A stretch of DNA of 64,000 nt from Sepiola atlantica (taxonomy: Eukaryota; Mollusca; Cephalopoda; Sepiida; Sepiolidae): positions 496,001 through 560,000 of the forward strand of contig CAUVYP010000586.1 in assembly GCA_963556195.1 (NCBI GenBank), written 5' to 3'. Below the pieces are notes generated by a model. The model was given only the letters and a program-made list of their open reading frames with translations. It was not told the origin of the DNA and did not search any database. Made by a program: the position numbers and the translations under genes. Shown piece by piece: positions 1 to 12,200 of the stretch; the first letter of the stretch is position 1, and each line of letters starts with the position of its first letter.

Positions 1-76
1 CTACTGAAGTACCAAGTTTCAGAAGTGCAGCTCTTGTACTGCCGGAGATATGTCGATACAAACTGAATACGCAAAC

Positions 77-110
77 TATCAACAAAATTTAGTGCGATTT
101 AAAGTTGATA
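77..110. other. Dyad symmetry across the monomer joint, 7-bp arms before type 4a (representative)
   Basis: tatcaac and gttgata flank a 20-base A/T-rich spacer. In front of type 1 and 2 copies the arms are 6 bp (atcaac/gttgat, for example 636-667), and an inner ttta/taaa pair is also possible with a 4-base bulge. Subtype 4b (gttagta) and type 3 (gtggat) break the right arm. Confidence 0.65.
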
Positions 111-512
111 TCGCTTTTGTTTATAACTTCACCATTCTTTTGAATTGTGCAACGAAACTTTGCAGAGATAAGCGGAGTCACATGCTCTACTGAAGTACCA
201 AGTTTCAGAAGTGCAGCTCTTTTACTGCCGGAGATATGTCGATACAAACTGAATACGCAAAACATCAACAAAATTTAGCGCGTTTTAAAGTGGATATCGC
301 TTTTGTTTATAACTTCCACATTTATTCGAATTGTGCAACGAAACTTTGCAGACCGTCGCGGAGACACACGTTCTACTGAAGTACCAAGTTTCAGAAGTGC
401 AGCTCTTGTAATGCCGGAGATATGTCGATACAAACTGAATACGCAAAACATCAACTAAATTTAGCGCGTTTTAAAGTTGATATCGCTTTTGTTTATAACT
501 TCCACATTTATT

Positions 513-529
513 CGAATTGTGCAACGAAA
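513..529 (-). promoter_or_regulatory. Possible CENP-B-box-like half site (representative)
   Basis: Read on the minus strand, this 17-mer begins tttcgttg, matching the first eight positions of the mammalian CENP-B box YTTCGTTGGAARCGGGA, and also matches at positions 10 and 12. The CGGG half is absent: 5 of the 9 essential bases are present. It recurs at the same place in nearly every monomer. It may be chance, and a working site for CENP-B itself is unlikely. Confidence 0.25.
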
Positions 530-538
530 CTTTGCACA
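518..538. other. Dyad symmetry, 7-bp arms (representative; every type 1 copy)
   Basis: Arms tgtgcaa and ttgcaca flank the 7-base spacer cgaaact. It lies at monomer positions 58-78. In types 2, 3 and 4 the right arm ends ttgcaga, which cuts the match to 5 bp (tgcaa/ttgca). The symmetry is read directly from the sequence; hairpin or cruciform formation is an inference. Confidence 0.8.
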
Positions 539-2506
539 GATTAGCGGAGTCACATTTTCTACTGAAGTACCAAGTTTCAGAAGTGCAGCTCTTGTACTGC
601 CGGAGATATGTCGATACAAACTGAATACGCAAAACATCAACAAAATTTAGCGCGTTTTAAAGTTGATATCGCTTTTGTTTATAACTTCCACATTTATTCG
701 AATTGTGCAACGAAACTTTGCACAGATTAGCGGAGTCACATTTTCTACTGAAGTACCAAGTTTCAGAAGTGCAGCTCTTGTACTGCCGGAGATATGTCGA
801 TACAAACTGAATACGCAAACTATCAACAAAATTTAGTGCGATTTAAAGTTAGTATCGCTTTTGTTTATAACTTCACCATTCTTTAGAATTGTGCAACGAA
901 ACTTTGCAGAGATAAGCGGAGTCACATGCTCTACTGAAGTACCAAGTTTCAGAAGTGCAGCTCTTTTACTGCCGGAGATATGTCGATACAAACTGAATAC
1001 GCAAAACATCAACAAAATTTAGCGCGTTTTAAAGTGGATATCGCTTTTGTTTATAACTTCCACATTTATTCGAATTGTGCAACGAAACTTTGCAGACCGT
1101 CGCGGAGACACACGTTCTACTGAAGTACCAAGTTTCAGAAGTGCAGCTCTTGTACTGCCGGAGATATGTCGATACAAACTGAATACGCAAAACATCAACT
1201 AAATTTAGCGCGTTTTAAAGTTGATATCGCTTTTGTTTATAACTTCCACATTTATTCGAATTGTGCAACGAAACTTTGCACAGATTAGCGGAGTCACATT
1301 TTCTAATGAAGTACCAAGTTTCAGAAGTGCAGCTCTTGTACTGCCGGAGATATGTCGATACAAACTGAATACGCAAAACATCAACAAAATTTAGCGCGTT
1401 TTAAAGTTGATATCGCTTTTGTTTATAACTTCCACATTTATTCGAATTGTGCAACGAAACTTTGCACAGATTAGCGGAGTCACATTTTCTACTGAAGTAC
1501 CAAGTTTCAGAAGTGCAGCTCTCTTACTGCCGGAGATATGTCGATACAAACTGAATACGCAAACTATCAACAAAATTTAGTGCGATTTAAAGTTGATATC
1601 GCTTTTGTTTATAACTTCACCATTCTTTTGAATTGTGCAACGAAACTTTGCAGAGATAAGTGGAGTCACATGCTCTACTGAAGTACCAAGTTTCAGAAGT
1701 GCAGCTCTTTTACTGCCGGAGATATGTCGATACAAACTGAATACGCAAAACATCAACAAAATTTAGCGCGTTTTAAAGTGGATATCGCTTTTGTTTATAA
1801 CTTCCACATTTATTCGAATTGTGCAACGAAACTTTGCAGACCGTCGCGGAGACACACGGGCTACTTAAGTACCAAGTTTCAGAAGTGCAGCTCTTGTACT
1901 GCCGGAGATATGTCGATACAAACTGAATACGCAAAACATCAACTAAATTTAGCGCGTTTTAAAGTTGATATCGCTTTTTTTTATAGCTTCCACATTTATT
2001 CGAATTGTGCAACGAAACTTTGCACAGATTAGCGGAGTCACATTTTCTACTGAAGTACCAAGTTTCAGAAGTGCAGCTCTTGTACTGCCGGAGATATGTC
2101 GATACAAACTGAATACGCAAAACATCAACAAAATTTAGCGCGTTTTAAAGTTGATATCGCTTTTGTTGATAACTTCCACATTTATTCGAATTGTGCAACG
2201 AAACTTTGCAGACAGTCGCGGATAGGCCTTTTCTACTGAAGTACCAAGTTTCAGAAGTGCAGCTCTTGTACTGCCGGAGATATGTCGATACAAACTGAAT
2301 ACGCAAAACATCAACAAAATTTAGCGCGTTTTAAAGTTGATATCGCTTTTGTTTATAACTTCCACATTTATTCGAATTGTGCAACGAAACTTTGCACAGA
2401 TTAGCGGAGTCACATTTTCTACTGAAGTACCACGTTTCAGAAGTGCAGCTCTTGTACTGCCGGAGATATGTCGATACAAACTGAATACGCAAACTATCAA
2501 CAAAAT

Positions 2507-2692
2507 TTAGTGCGATTTAAAGTTGATATCGCTTTTGTTTATAACTTCACCATTCTTTTGAATTGTGCAACGAAACTTTGCAGAGATAAGCGGAGTCACA
2601 TGCTCTACTGAAGTACCAAGTTTCAGAAGTGCAGCTCTTGTACTGCCGGAGATATGTCGATACAAACTGAATACGCAAAACATCAACAAAAT
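2507..2692. repeat. Exemplar of monomer type 4, subtype a
   Basis: The most diverged class: ttagtgcgattt at the start, caccattcttttgaattg in the middle, then gagataagcggagtcacatg and ctctac. Subtype a has gttgatatc together with cttttgaattg. It lacks the TTCGAA site present in the other classes. Many copies have a right half reading ctcttttactgcc. Where the preceding monomer ends tatcaac, this subtype makes a 7-bp inverted repeat with its own gttgata. Confidence 0.88.
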
Positions 2693-2878
2693 TTAGCGCG
2701 TTTTAAAGTGGATATCGCTTTTGTTTATAACTTCCACATTTATTCGAATTGTGCAACGAAACTTTGCAGACCGTCGCGGAGACACACGTTCTACTGAAGT
2801 ACCAAGTTTCAGAAGTGCAGCTCTTGTAATGCCGGAGATATGTCGATACAAACTGAATACGCAAAACATCAACTAAAT
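2693..2878. repeat. Exemplar of monomer type 3
   Basis: Marker gaccgtcgcggagacacacg followed by ttctac or ggctac. The left half usually has gtggatatcgc where type 1 has gttgatatcgc. The right half is often cttgtaatgccgg, and the copy nearly always ends caactaaat, so the next monomer begins after a 'ctaaat' variant. About 64 copies. A sub-form with gaccgtcacgg occurs at 22966, 24640 and the hybrid 25198. Confidence 0.88.
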
Positions 2879-4366
2879 TTAGCGCGTTTTAAAGTTGATA
2901 TCGCTTTTGTTTATAACTTCCACATTTATTCGAATTGTGCAACGAAACTTTGCACAGATTAGCGGAGTCACATTTTCTACTGAAGTACCAAGTTTCAGAA
3001 GTGCAGCTCTTGTACTGCCGGAGATATGTCGATACAAACTGAATACGCAAAACATCAACAAAATTTAGCGCGTTTTAAAGTTGATATCGCTTTTGTTTAT
3101 AACTTCCACATTTATTCGAATTGTGCAACGAAACTTTGCACAGATTAGCGGAGTCACATTTTCTACTGAAGTACCAAGTTTCAGAAGTGCAGCTCTTGTA
3201 CTGCCGGAGATATGTCGATACAAACTGAATACGCAAAACATCAACAAAATTTAGCGCGTTTTAAAGTTGATATCGCTTTTGTTTATAACTTCCACATTTA
3301 TTCGAATTGTGCAACGAAACTTTGCAGACAGTCGCGGATAGGCCTTTTCTACTGCAGTACCAAGTTTCAGAAGTGCAGCTCTTGTACTGCCGGAGATATG
3401 TCGATACAAACTGAATACGCAAAACATCAACAAAATTTAGCGCGTTTTAAAGTGGATATCGCTTTTGTTTATAACTTCCACATTTATTCGAATTGTGCAA
3501 CGAAACTTTGCAGACCGTCGCGGAGACACACGTTCTACTGAAGTACCAAGTTTCAGAAGTGCAGCTCTTGTACTGCCGGAGATATGTCGATACAAACTGA
3601 ATACGCAAAACATCAACTAAATTTAGCGCGTTTTAAAGTTGATATCGCTTTTGTTTATAACTTCCACATTTATTCGAATTGTGCAACGAAACTTTGCACA
3701 GATTAGCGGAGTCACATTTTCTAATGAAGTACCAAGTTTCAGAAGTGCAGCTCTTGTACTGCCGGAGATATGTCGATACAAACTGAATACGCAAAACATC
3801 AACAAAATTTAGCGCGTTTTAAAGTTGATATCGCTTTTGTTTATAACTTCCACATTTATTCGAATTGTGCAACGAAACTTTGCACAGATTAGCGGAGTCA
3901 CATTTTCTACTGAAGTACCAAGTTTCAGAAGTGCAGCTCTCTTACTGCCGGAGATATGTCGATACAAACTGAATACGCAAACTATCAACAAAATTTAGTG
4001 CGATTTAAAGTTGATATCGCTTTTGTTTATAACTTCACCATTCTTTTGAATTGTGCAACGAAACTTTGCAGAGATAAGTGGAGTCACATGCTCTACTGAA
4101 GTACCAAGTTTCAGAAGTGCAGCTCTTTTACTGCCGGAGATATGTCGATACAAACTGAATACGCAAAACATCAACAAAATTTAGCGCGTTTTAAAGTGGA
4201 TATCGCTTTTGTTTATAACTTCCACATTTATTCGAATTGTGCAACGAAACTTTGCAGACCGTCGCGGAGACACACGGGCTACTTAAGTACCAAGTTTCAG
4301 AAGTGCAGCTCTTGTACTGCCGGAGATATGTCGATACAAACTGAATACGCAAAACATCAACTAAAT
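2879..4366. repeat. 8-monomer block repeated at 7715-9202
   Basis: Types 1 1 2 3 1 1* 4 3 in both copies, offset by 4836 bp (26 monomers). Both carry ctgcag in the type 2 copy, ctaatgaag, ctctcttactg, aagtggagtc and ggctacttaag. I see no clear differences. Confidence 0.83.
3065..3250. repeat. Exemplar of monomer type 1
   Basis: Type 1 is the commonest class, about half of all copies. Its marker is cagattagcggagtcacat followed by tttctactgaag. In this class the dyad around 'cgaaact' has perfect 7-bp arms, because the base pair after ttgca is 'ca' rather than 'ga'. A sub-form ending aactatcaac is found directly before type 4 monomers. That ending is best read as the left flank of the type 4 variant block, since the choice of monomer start is arbitrary. 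Confidence 0.9.
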
Positions 4367-5110
4367 TTAGCGCGTTTTAAAGTTGATATCGCTTTTTTTT
4401 ATAACTTCCACATTTATTCGAATTGTGCAACGAAACTTTGCACAGATTAGCGGAGTCACATTTTCTACTGAAGTACCAAGTTTCAGAAGTGCAGCTCTTG
4501 TACTGCCGGAGATATGTCGATACAAACTGAATACGCAAACTATCAACAAAATTTAGTGCGATTTAAAGTTAGTATCGCTTTTGTTTATAACTTCACCATT
4601 CTTTAGAATTGTGCAACGAAACTTTGCAGAGATAAGCGGAGTCACATGCTCTACTGAAGTACCAAGTTTCAGAAGTGCAGCTCTTGTACTGCCGGAGATA
4701 TGTCGATACAAACTGAATACGCAAAACATCAACAAAATTTAGCGCGTTTTAAAGTTGATATCGCTTTTGTTTATAACTTCCACATTTATTCGAATTGTGC
4801 AACGAAACTTTGCACAGATTAGCGGAGTCACATTTTCTACTGAAGTACCAAGTTTCAGAAGTGCAGCTCTTGTACTGCCGGAGATATGTCGATACAAACT
4901 GAATACGCAAACTATCAACAAAATTTAGTGCGATTTAAAGTTAGTATCGCTTTTGTTTATAACTTCACCATTCTTTAGAATTGTGCAACGAAACTTTGCA
5001 GAGATAAGCGGAGTCACATGCTCTACTGAAGTACCAAGTTTCAGAAGTGCAGCTCTTTTACTGCCGGAGATATGTCGATACAAACTGAATACGCAAAACA
5101 TCAACAAAAT
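4367..5110. repeat. 372-bp dimer duplication (types 1* 4, twice)
   Basis: 4367-4738 and 4739-5110 each hold a type 1 copy ending aactatcaac followed by a b-subtype type 4. Type 4 copies only two monomers apart are otherwise unseen. The first type 1 has a T8 run and the second does not, so the duplication boundary or a later change lies inside that monomer. Confidence 0.7.
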
Positions 5111-7156
5111 TTAGCGCGTTTTAAAGTGGATATCGCTTTTGTTTATAACTTCCACATTTATTCGAATTGTGCAACGAAACTTTGCAGACCGTCGCGGAGA
5201 CACACGTTCTACTGAAGTACCAAGTTTCAGAAGTGCAGCTCTTGTACTGCCGGAGATATGTCGATACAAACTGAATACGCAAAACATCAACTAAATTTAG
5301 CGCGTTTTAAAGTTGATATCGCTTTTGTTTATAACTTCCACATTTATTCGAATTGTGCAACGAAACTTTGCACAGATTAGCGGAGTCACATTTTCTAATG
5401 AAGTACCAAGTTTCAGAAGTGCAGCTCTTGTACTGCCGGAGATATGTCGATACAAACTGAATACGCAAAACATCAACAAAATTTAGCGCGTTTTAAAGTT
5501 GATATCGCTTTTGTTTATAACTTCCACATTTATTCGAATTGTGCAACGAAACTTTGCACAGATTAGCGGAGTCACATTTTCTACTGAAGTACCAAGTTTC
5601 AGAAGTGCAGCTCTCTTACTGCCGGAGATATGTCGATACAAACTGAATACGCAAACTATCAACAAAATTTAGTGCGATTTAAAGTTGATATCGCTTTTGT
5701 TTATAACTTCACCATTCTTTTGAATTGTGCAACGAAACTTTGCAGAGATAAGTGGAGTCACATGCTCTACTGAAGTACCAAGTTTCAGAAGTGCAGCTCT
5801 TTTACTGCCGGAGATATGTCGATACAAACTGAATACGCAAAACATCAACAAAATTTAGCGCGTTTTAAAGTGGATATCGCTTTTGTTTATAACTTCCACA
5901 TTTATTCGAATTGTGCAACGAAACTTTGCAGACCGTCGCGGAGACACACGGGCTACTTAAGTACCAAGTTTCAGAAGTGCAGCTCTTGTACTGCCGGAGA
6001 TATGTCGATACAAACTGAATACGCAAAACATCAACTAAATTTAGCGCGTTTTAAAGTTGATATCGCTTTTTTTTATAACTTCCACATTTATTCGAATTGT
6101 GCAACGAAACTTTGCACAGATTAGCGGAGTCACATTTTCTACTGAAGTACCAAGTTTCAGAAGTGCAGCTCTTGTACTGCCGGAGATATGTCGATACAAA
6201 CTGAATACGCAAAACATCAACAAAATTTAGCGCGTTTTAAAGTTGATATCGCTTTTGTTGATAACTTCCACATTTATTCGAATTGTGCAACGAAACTTTG
6301 CAGACAGTCGCGGATAGGCCTTTTCTACTGAAGTACCAAGTTTCAGAAGTGCAGCTCTTGTACTGCCGGAGATATGTCGATACAAACTGAATACGCAAAA
6401 CATCAACAAAATTTAGCGCGTTTTAAAGTTGATATCGCTTTTGTTTATAACTTCCACATTTATTCGAATTGTGCAACGAAACTTTGCACAGATTAGCGGA
6501 GTCACATTTTCTACTGAAGTACCACGTTTCAGAAGTGCAGCTCTTGTACTGCCGGAGATATGTCGATACAAACTGAATACGCAAACTATCAACAAAATTT
6601 AGTGCGATTTAAAGTTGATATCGCTTTTGTTTATAACTTCACCATTCTTTTGAATTGTGCAACGAAACTTTGCAGAGATAAGCGGAGTCACATGCTCTAC
6701 TGAAGTACCAAGTTTCAGAAGTGCAGCTCTTGTACTGCCGGAGATATGTCGATACAAACTGAATACGCACAACATCAACAAAATTTAGCGCGTTTTAAAG
6801 TTGATATCGCTTTTGTTTATAACTTCCACATTTATTCGAATTGTGCAACGAAACTTTGCAGACCGTCGCGGAGACACACGTTCTACTGAAGTACCAAGTT
6901 TCAGAAGTGCAGCTCTTGTAATGCCGGAGATATGTCGATACAAACTGAATACGCAAAACATCAACTAAATTTAGCGCGTTTTAAAGTTGATATCGCTTTT
7001 GTTTATAACTTCCACATTTATTCGAATTGTGCAACGAAACTTTGCACAGATTAGCGGAGTCACATTTTCTACTGAAGTACCAAGTTTCAGAAGTGCAGCT
7101 CTTGTACTGCCGGAGATATGTCGATACAAACTGAATACGCAAAACATCAACAAAAT
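4925..7156. repeat. 12-monomer block duplicated 4092 bp away (copy 2)
   Basis: Second copy of the 833-3064 block. It is followed at once by an extra 4-monomer duplication (7157-7900) that copy 1 lacks. Confidence 0.85.
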
Positions 7157-7900
7157 TTAGCGCGTTTTAAAGTTGATATCGCTTTTGTTTATAACTTCCA
7201 CATTTATTCGAATTGTGCAACGAAACTTTGCACAGATTAGCGGAGTCACATTTTCTACTGAAGTACCACGTTTCAGAAGTGCAGCTCTTGTACTGCCGGA
7301 GATATGTCGATACAAACTGAATACGCAAACTATCAACAAAATTTAGTGCGATTTAAAGTTGATATCGCTTTTGTTTATAACTTCACCATTCTTTTGAATT
7401 GTGCAACGAAACTTTGCAGAGATAAGCGGAGTCACATGCTCTACTGAAGTACCAAGTTTCAGAAGTGCAGCAATTGTACTGCCGGAGATATGTCGATACA
7501 AACTGAATACGCACAACATCAACAAAATTTAGCGCGTTTTAAAGTTGATATCGCTTTTGTTTATAACTTCCACATTTATTCGAATTGTGCAACGAAACTT
7601 TGCAGACCGTCGCGGAGACACACGTTCTACTGAAGTACCAAGTTTCAGAAGTGCAGCTCTTGTAATGCCGGAGATATGTCGATACAAACTGAATACGCAA
7701 AACATCAACTAAATTTAGCGCGTTTTAAAGTTGATATCGCTTTTGTTTATAACTTCCACATTTATTCGAATTGTGCAACGAAACTTTGCACAGATTAGCG
7801 GAGTCACATTTTCTACTGAAGTACCAAGTTTCAGAAGTGCAGCTCTTGTACTGCCGGAGATATGTCGATACAAACTGAATACGCAAAACATCAACAAAAT
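6413..7900. repeat. 744-bp tandem duplication (4-mer, types 1* 4 3 1)
   Basis: 6413-7156 and 7157-7900 share ccacgtttcag in the first monomer and the rare gcacaacatc at the end of the type 4 monomer. The second copy differs at gcagcaattgtac in its type 4 monomer. The shared rare variants indicate a local duplication. Confidence 0.85.
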
Positions 7901-9202
7901 TTAGCGCGTTTTAAAGTTGATATCGCTTTTGTTTATAACTTCCACATTTATTCGAATTGTGCAACGAAACTTTGCACAGATTAGCGGAGTCACATTTTCT
8001 ACTGAAGTACCAAGTTTCAGAAGTGCAGCTCTTGTACTGCCGGAGATATGTCGATACAAACTGAATACGCAAAACATCAACAAAATTTAGCGCGTTTTAA
8101 AGTTGATATCGCTTTTGTTTATAACTTCCACATTTATTCGAATTGTGCAACGAAACTTTGCAGACAGTCGCGGATAGGCCTTTTCTACTGCAGTACCAAG
8201 TTTCAGAAGTGCAGCTCTTGTACTGCCGGAGATATGTCGATACAAACTGAATACGCAAAACATCAACAAAATTTAGCGCGTTTTAAAGTGGATATCGCTT
8301 TTGTTTATAACTTCCACATTTATTCGAATTGTGCAACGAAACTTTGCAGACCGTCGCGGAGACACACGTTCTACTGAAGTACCAAGTTTCAGAAGTGCAG
8401 CTCTTGTACTGCCGGAGATATGTCGATACAAACTGAATACGCAAAACATCAACTAAATTTAGCGCGTTTTAAAGTTGATATCGCTTTTGTTTATAACTTC
8501 CACATTTATTCGAATTGTGCAACGAAACTTTGCACAGATTAGCGGAGTCACATTTTCTAATGAAGTACCAAGTTTCAGAAGTGCAGCTCTTGTACTGCCG
8601 GAGATATGTCGATACAAACTGAATACGCAAAACATCAACAAAATTTAGCGCGTTTTAAAGTTGATATCGCTTTTGTTTATAACTTCCACATTTATTCGAA
8701 TTGTGCAACGAAACTTTGCACAGATTAGCGGAGTCACATTTTCTACTGAAGTACCAAGTTTCAGAAGTGCAGCTCTCTTACTGCCGGAGATATGTCGATA
8801 CAAACTGAATACGCAAACTATCAACAAAATTTAGTGCGATTTAAAGTTGATATCGCTTTTGTTTATAACTTCACCATTCTTTTGAATTGTGCAACGAAAC
8901 TTTGCAGAGATAAGTGGAGTCACATGCTCTACTGAAGTACCAAGTTTCAGAAGTGCAGCTCTTTTACTGCCGGAGATATGTCGATACAAACTGAATACGC
9001 AAAACATCAACAAAATTTAGCGCGTTTTAAAGTGGATATCGCTTTTGTTTATAACTTCCACATTTATTCGAATTGTGCAACGAAACTTTGCAGACCGTCG
9101 CGGAGACACACGGGCTACTTAAGTACCAAGTTTCAGAAGTGCAGCTCTTGTACTGCCGGAGATATGTCGATACAAACTGAATACGCAAAACATCAACTAA
9201 AT

Positions 9203-12200
9203 TTAGCGCGTTTTAAAGTTGATATCGCTTTTTTTTATAACTTCCACATTTATTCGAATTGTGCAACGAAACTTTGCACAGATTAGCGGAGTCACATTTT
9301 CTACTGAAGTACCAAGTTTCAGAAGTGCAGCTCTTGTACTGCCGGAGATATGTCGATACAAACTGAATACGCAAAACATCAACAAAATTTAGCGCGTTTT
9401 AAAGTTGATATCGCTTTTGTTGATAACTTCCACATTTATTCGAATTGTGCAACGAAACTTTGCAGACAGTCGCGGATAGGCCTTTTCTACTGAAGTACCA
9501 AGTTTCAGAAGTGCAGCTCTTGTACTGCCGGAGATATGTCGATACAAACTGAATACGCAAAACATCAACAAAATTTAGCGCGTTTTAAAGTTGATATCGC
9601 TTTTGTTTATAACTTCCACATTTATTCGAATTGTGCAACGAAACTTTGCACAGATTAGCGGAGTCACATTTTCTACTGAAGTACCACGTTTCAGAAGTGC
9701 AGCTCTTGTACTGCCGGAGATATGTCGATACAAACTGAATACGCAAACTATCAACAAAATTTAGTGCGATTTAAAGTTGATATCGCTTTTGTTTATAACT
9801 TCACCATTCTTTTGAATTGTGCAACGAAACTTTGCAGAGATAAGCGGAGTCACATGCTCTACTGAAGTACCAAGTTTCAGAAGTGCAGCTCTTGGACTGC
9901 CGGAGATATGTCGATACAAACTGAATACGCAAAACATCAACAAAATTTAGCGCGTTTTAAAGTGGATATCGCTTTTGTTTATAACTTCCACATTTATTCG
10001 AATTGTGCAACGAAACTTTGCAGACCGTCGCGGAGACACACGTTCTACTGAAGTACCAAGTTTCAGAAGTGCAGCTCTTGTAATGCCGGAGATATGTCGA
10101 TACAAACTGAATACGCAAAACATCAACTAAATTTAGCGCGTTTTAAAGTTGATATCGCTTTTGTTTATAACTTCCACATTTATTCGAATTGTGCAACGAA
10201 ACTTTGCACAGATTAGCGGAGTCACATTTTCTACTGAAGTACCAAGTTTCAGAAGTGCAGCTCTTGTACTGCCGGAGATATGTCGATACAAACTGAATAC
10301 GCAAAACATCAACAAAATTTAGCGCGTTTTAAAGTTGATATCGCTTTTGTTTATAACTTCCACATTTATTCGAATTGTGCAACGAAACTTTGCACAGATT
10401 AGCGGAGTCACATTTTCTACTGAAGTACCAAGTTTCAGAAGTGCAGCTCTTGTACTGCCGGAGATATGTCGATACAAACTGAATACGCAAAACATCAACA
10501 AAATTTAGCGCGTTTTAAAGTTGATATCGCTTTTGTTTATAACTTCCACATTTATTCGAATTGTGCAACGAAACTTTGCAGACAGTCGCGGATAGGCCTT
10601 TTCTACTGCAGTACCAAGTTTCAGAAGTGCAGCTCTTGTACTGCCGGAGATATGTCGATACAAACTGAATACGCAAACTATCAACAAAATTTAGTGCGAT
10701 TTAAAGTTAGTATCGCTTTTGTTTATAACTTCACCATTCTTTAGAATTGTGCAACGAAACTTTGCAGAGATAAGCGGAGTCACATGCTCTACTCAAGTAC
10801 CAAGTTTCAGAAGTGCAGCTCTTTTACTGCCGGAGATATGTCGATACAAACTGAATACGCAAAACATCAACAAAATTTAGCGCGTTTTAAAGTTGATATC
10901 GCTTTTGTTTATAACTTCCACATTTATTCGAATTGTGCAACGAAACTTTGCACAGATTAGCGGAGTCACATTTTCTACTGAAGTACCAAGTTTCAGAAGT
11001 GCAGCTCTTGTACTGCCGGAGATATGTCGATACAAACTGAATACGCAAAACATCAACAAAATTTAGCGCGTTTTAAAGTTGATATCGCTTTTGTTTATAA
11101 CTTCCACATTTATTCGAATTGTGCAACGAAACTTTGCACAGATTAGCGGAGTCACATTTGCTACTGAAGTACCAAGTTTCAGAAGTGCAGCTCTTGTACT
11201 GCCGGAGATATGTCGATACAAACTGAATACGCAAAACATCAACTAAATTTAGCGCGTTTTAAAGTTGATATCGCTTTTTTTTATAACTTCCACATTTATT
11301 CGAATTGTGCAACGAAACTTTGCACAGATTAGCGGAGTCACATTTTCTACTGAAGTACCAAGTTTCAGAAGTGCAGCTCTTGTACTGCCGGAGATATGTC
11401 GATACAAACTGAATACGCAAAACATCAACAAAATTTAGCGCGTTTTAAAGTTGATATCGCTTTTGTTGATAACTTCCACATTTATTCGAATTGTGCAACG
11501 AAACTTTGCAGACAGTCGCGGATAGGCCTTTTCTACTGAAGTACCAAGTTTCAGAAGTGCAGCTCTTGTACTGCCGGAGATATGTCGATACAAACTGAAT
11601 ACGCAAAACATCAACAAAATTTAGCGCGTTTTAAAGTTGATATCGCTTTTGTTTATAACTTCCACATTTATTCGAATTGTGCAACGAAACTTTGCACAGA
11701 TTAGCGGAGTCACATTTTCTACTGAAGTACCACGTTTCAGAAGTGCAGCTCTTGTACTGCCGGAGATATGTCGATACAAACTGAATACGCAAACTATCAA
11801 CAAAATTTAGTGCGATTTAAAGTTGATATCGCTTTTGTTTATAACTTCACCATTCTTTTGAATTGTGCAACGAAACTTTGCAGAGATAAGCGGAGTCACA
11901 TGCTCTACTGAAGTACCAAGTTTCAGAAGTGCAGCTCTTGGACTGCCGGAGATATGTCGATACAAACTGAATACGCAAAACATCAACAAAATTTAGCGCG
12001 TTTTAAAGTGGATATCGCTTTTGTTTATAACTTCCACATTTATTCGAATTGTGCAACGAAACTTTGCAGACCGTCGCGGAGACACACGTTCTACTGAAGT
12101 ACCAAGTTTCAGAAGTGCAGCTCTTGTAATGCCGGAGATATGTCGATACAAACTGAATACGCAAAACATCAACTAAATTTAGCGCGTTTTAAAGTTGATA

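Larger units (their letters stand above)
833..3064. repeat. 12-monomer block duplicated 4092 bp away (copy 1)
   Basis: Matches 4925-7156 monomer for monomer. Shared private markers are the b-subtype type 4 at the start, ctaatgaag, ctctcttactg, aagtggagtc, ggctacttaag, the T8 run, gttgataac and ccacgtttcag. A few differences separate the copies, such as tatagcttcc at about 1983 and the gcacaacatc variant in copy 2. Confidence 0.85.

Noticed and set aside
89..271. Minus-strand open frame of about 60 codons recurring in nearly every monomer
   Set aside because: It is a by-product of the repeat: the period is divisible by three, the apparent start is TTG, and each copy is bounded by the same taa. 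It has no recognisable domain and no promoter or separate gene context.
513..529. True CENP-B box
   Set aside because: Four of the nine essential bases (the CGGG part) are missing in every monomer, so I report it only as a half-match.
1724..2032. Plus-strand frames of 92 to 109 codons at several places (for example 1724, 3212, 8048)
   Set aside because: They are open where a type 2 or type 3 variant (ctgcag or cttaag) removes the usual tga. The translation is the same satellite repeat.
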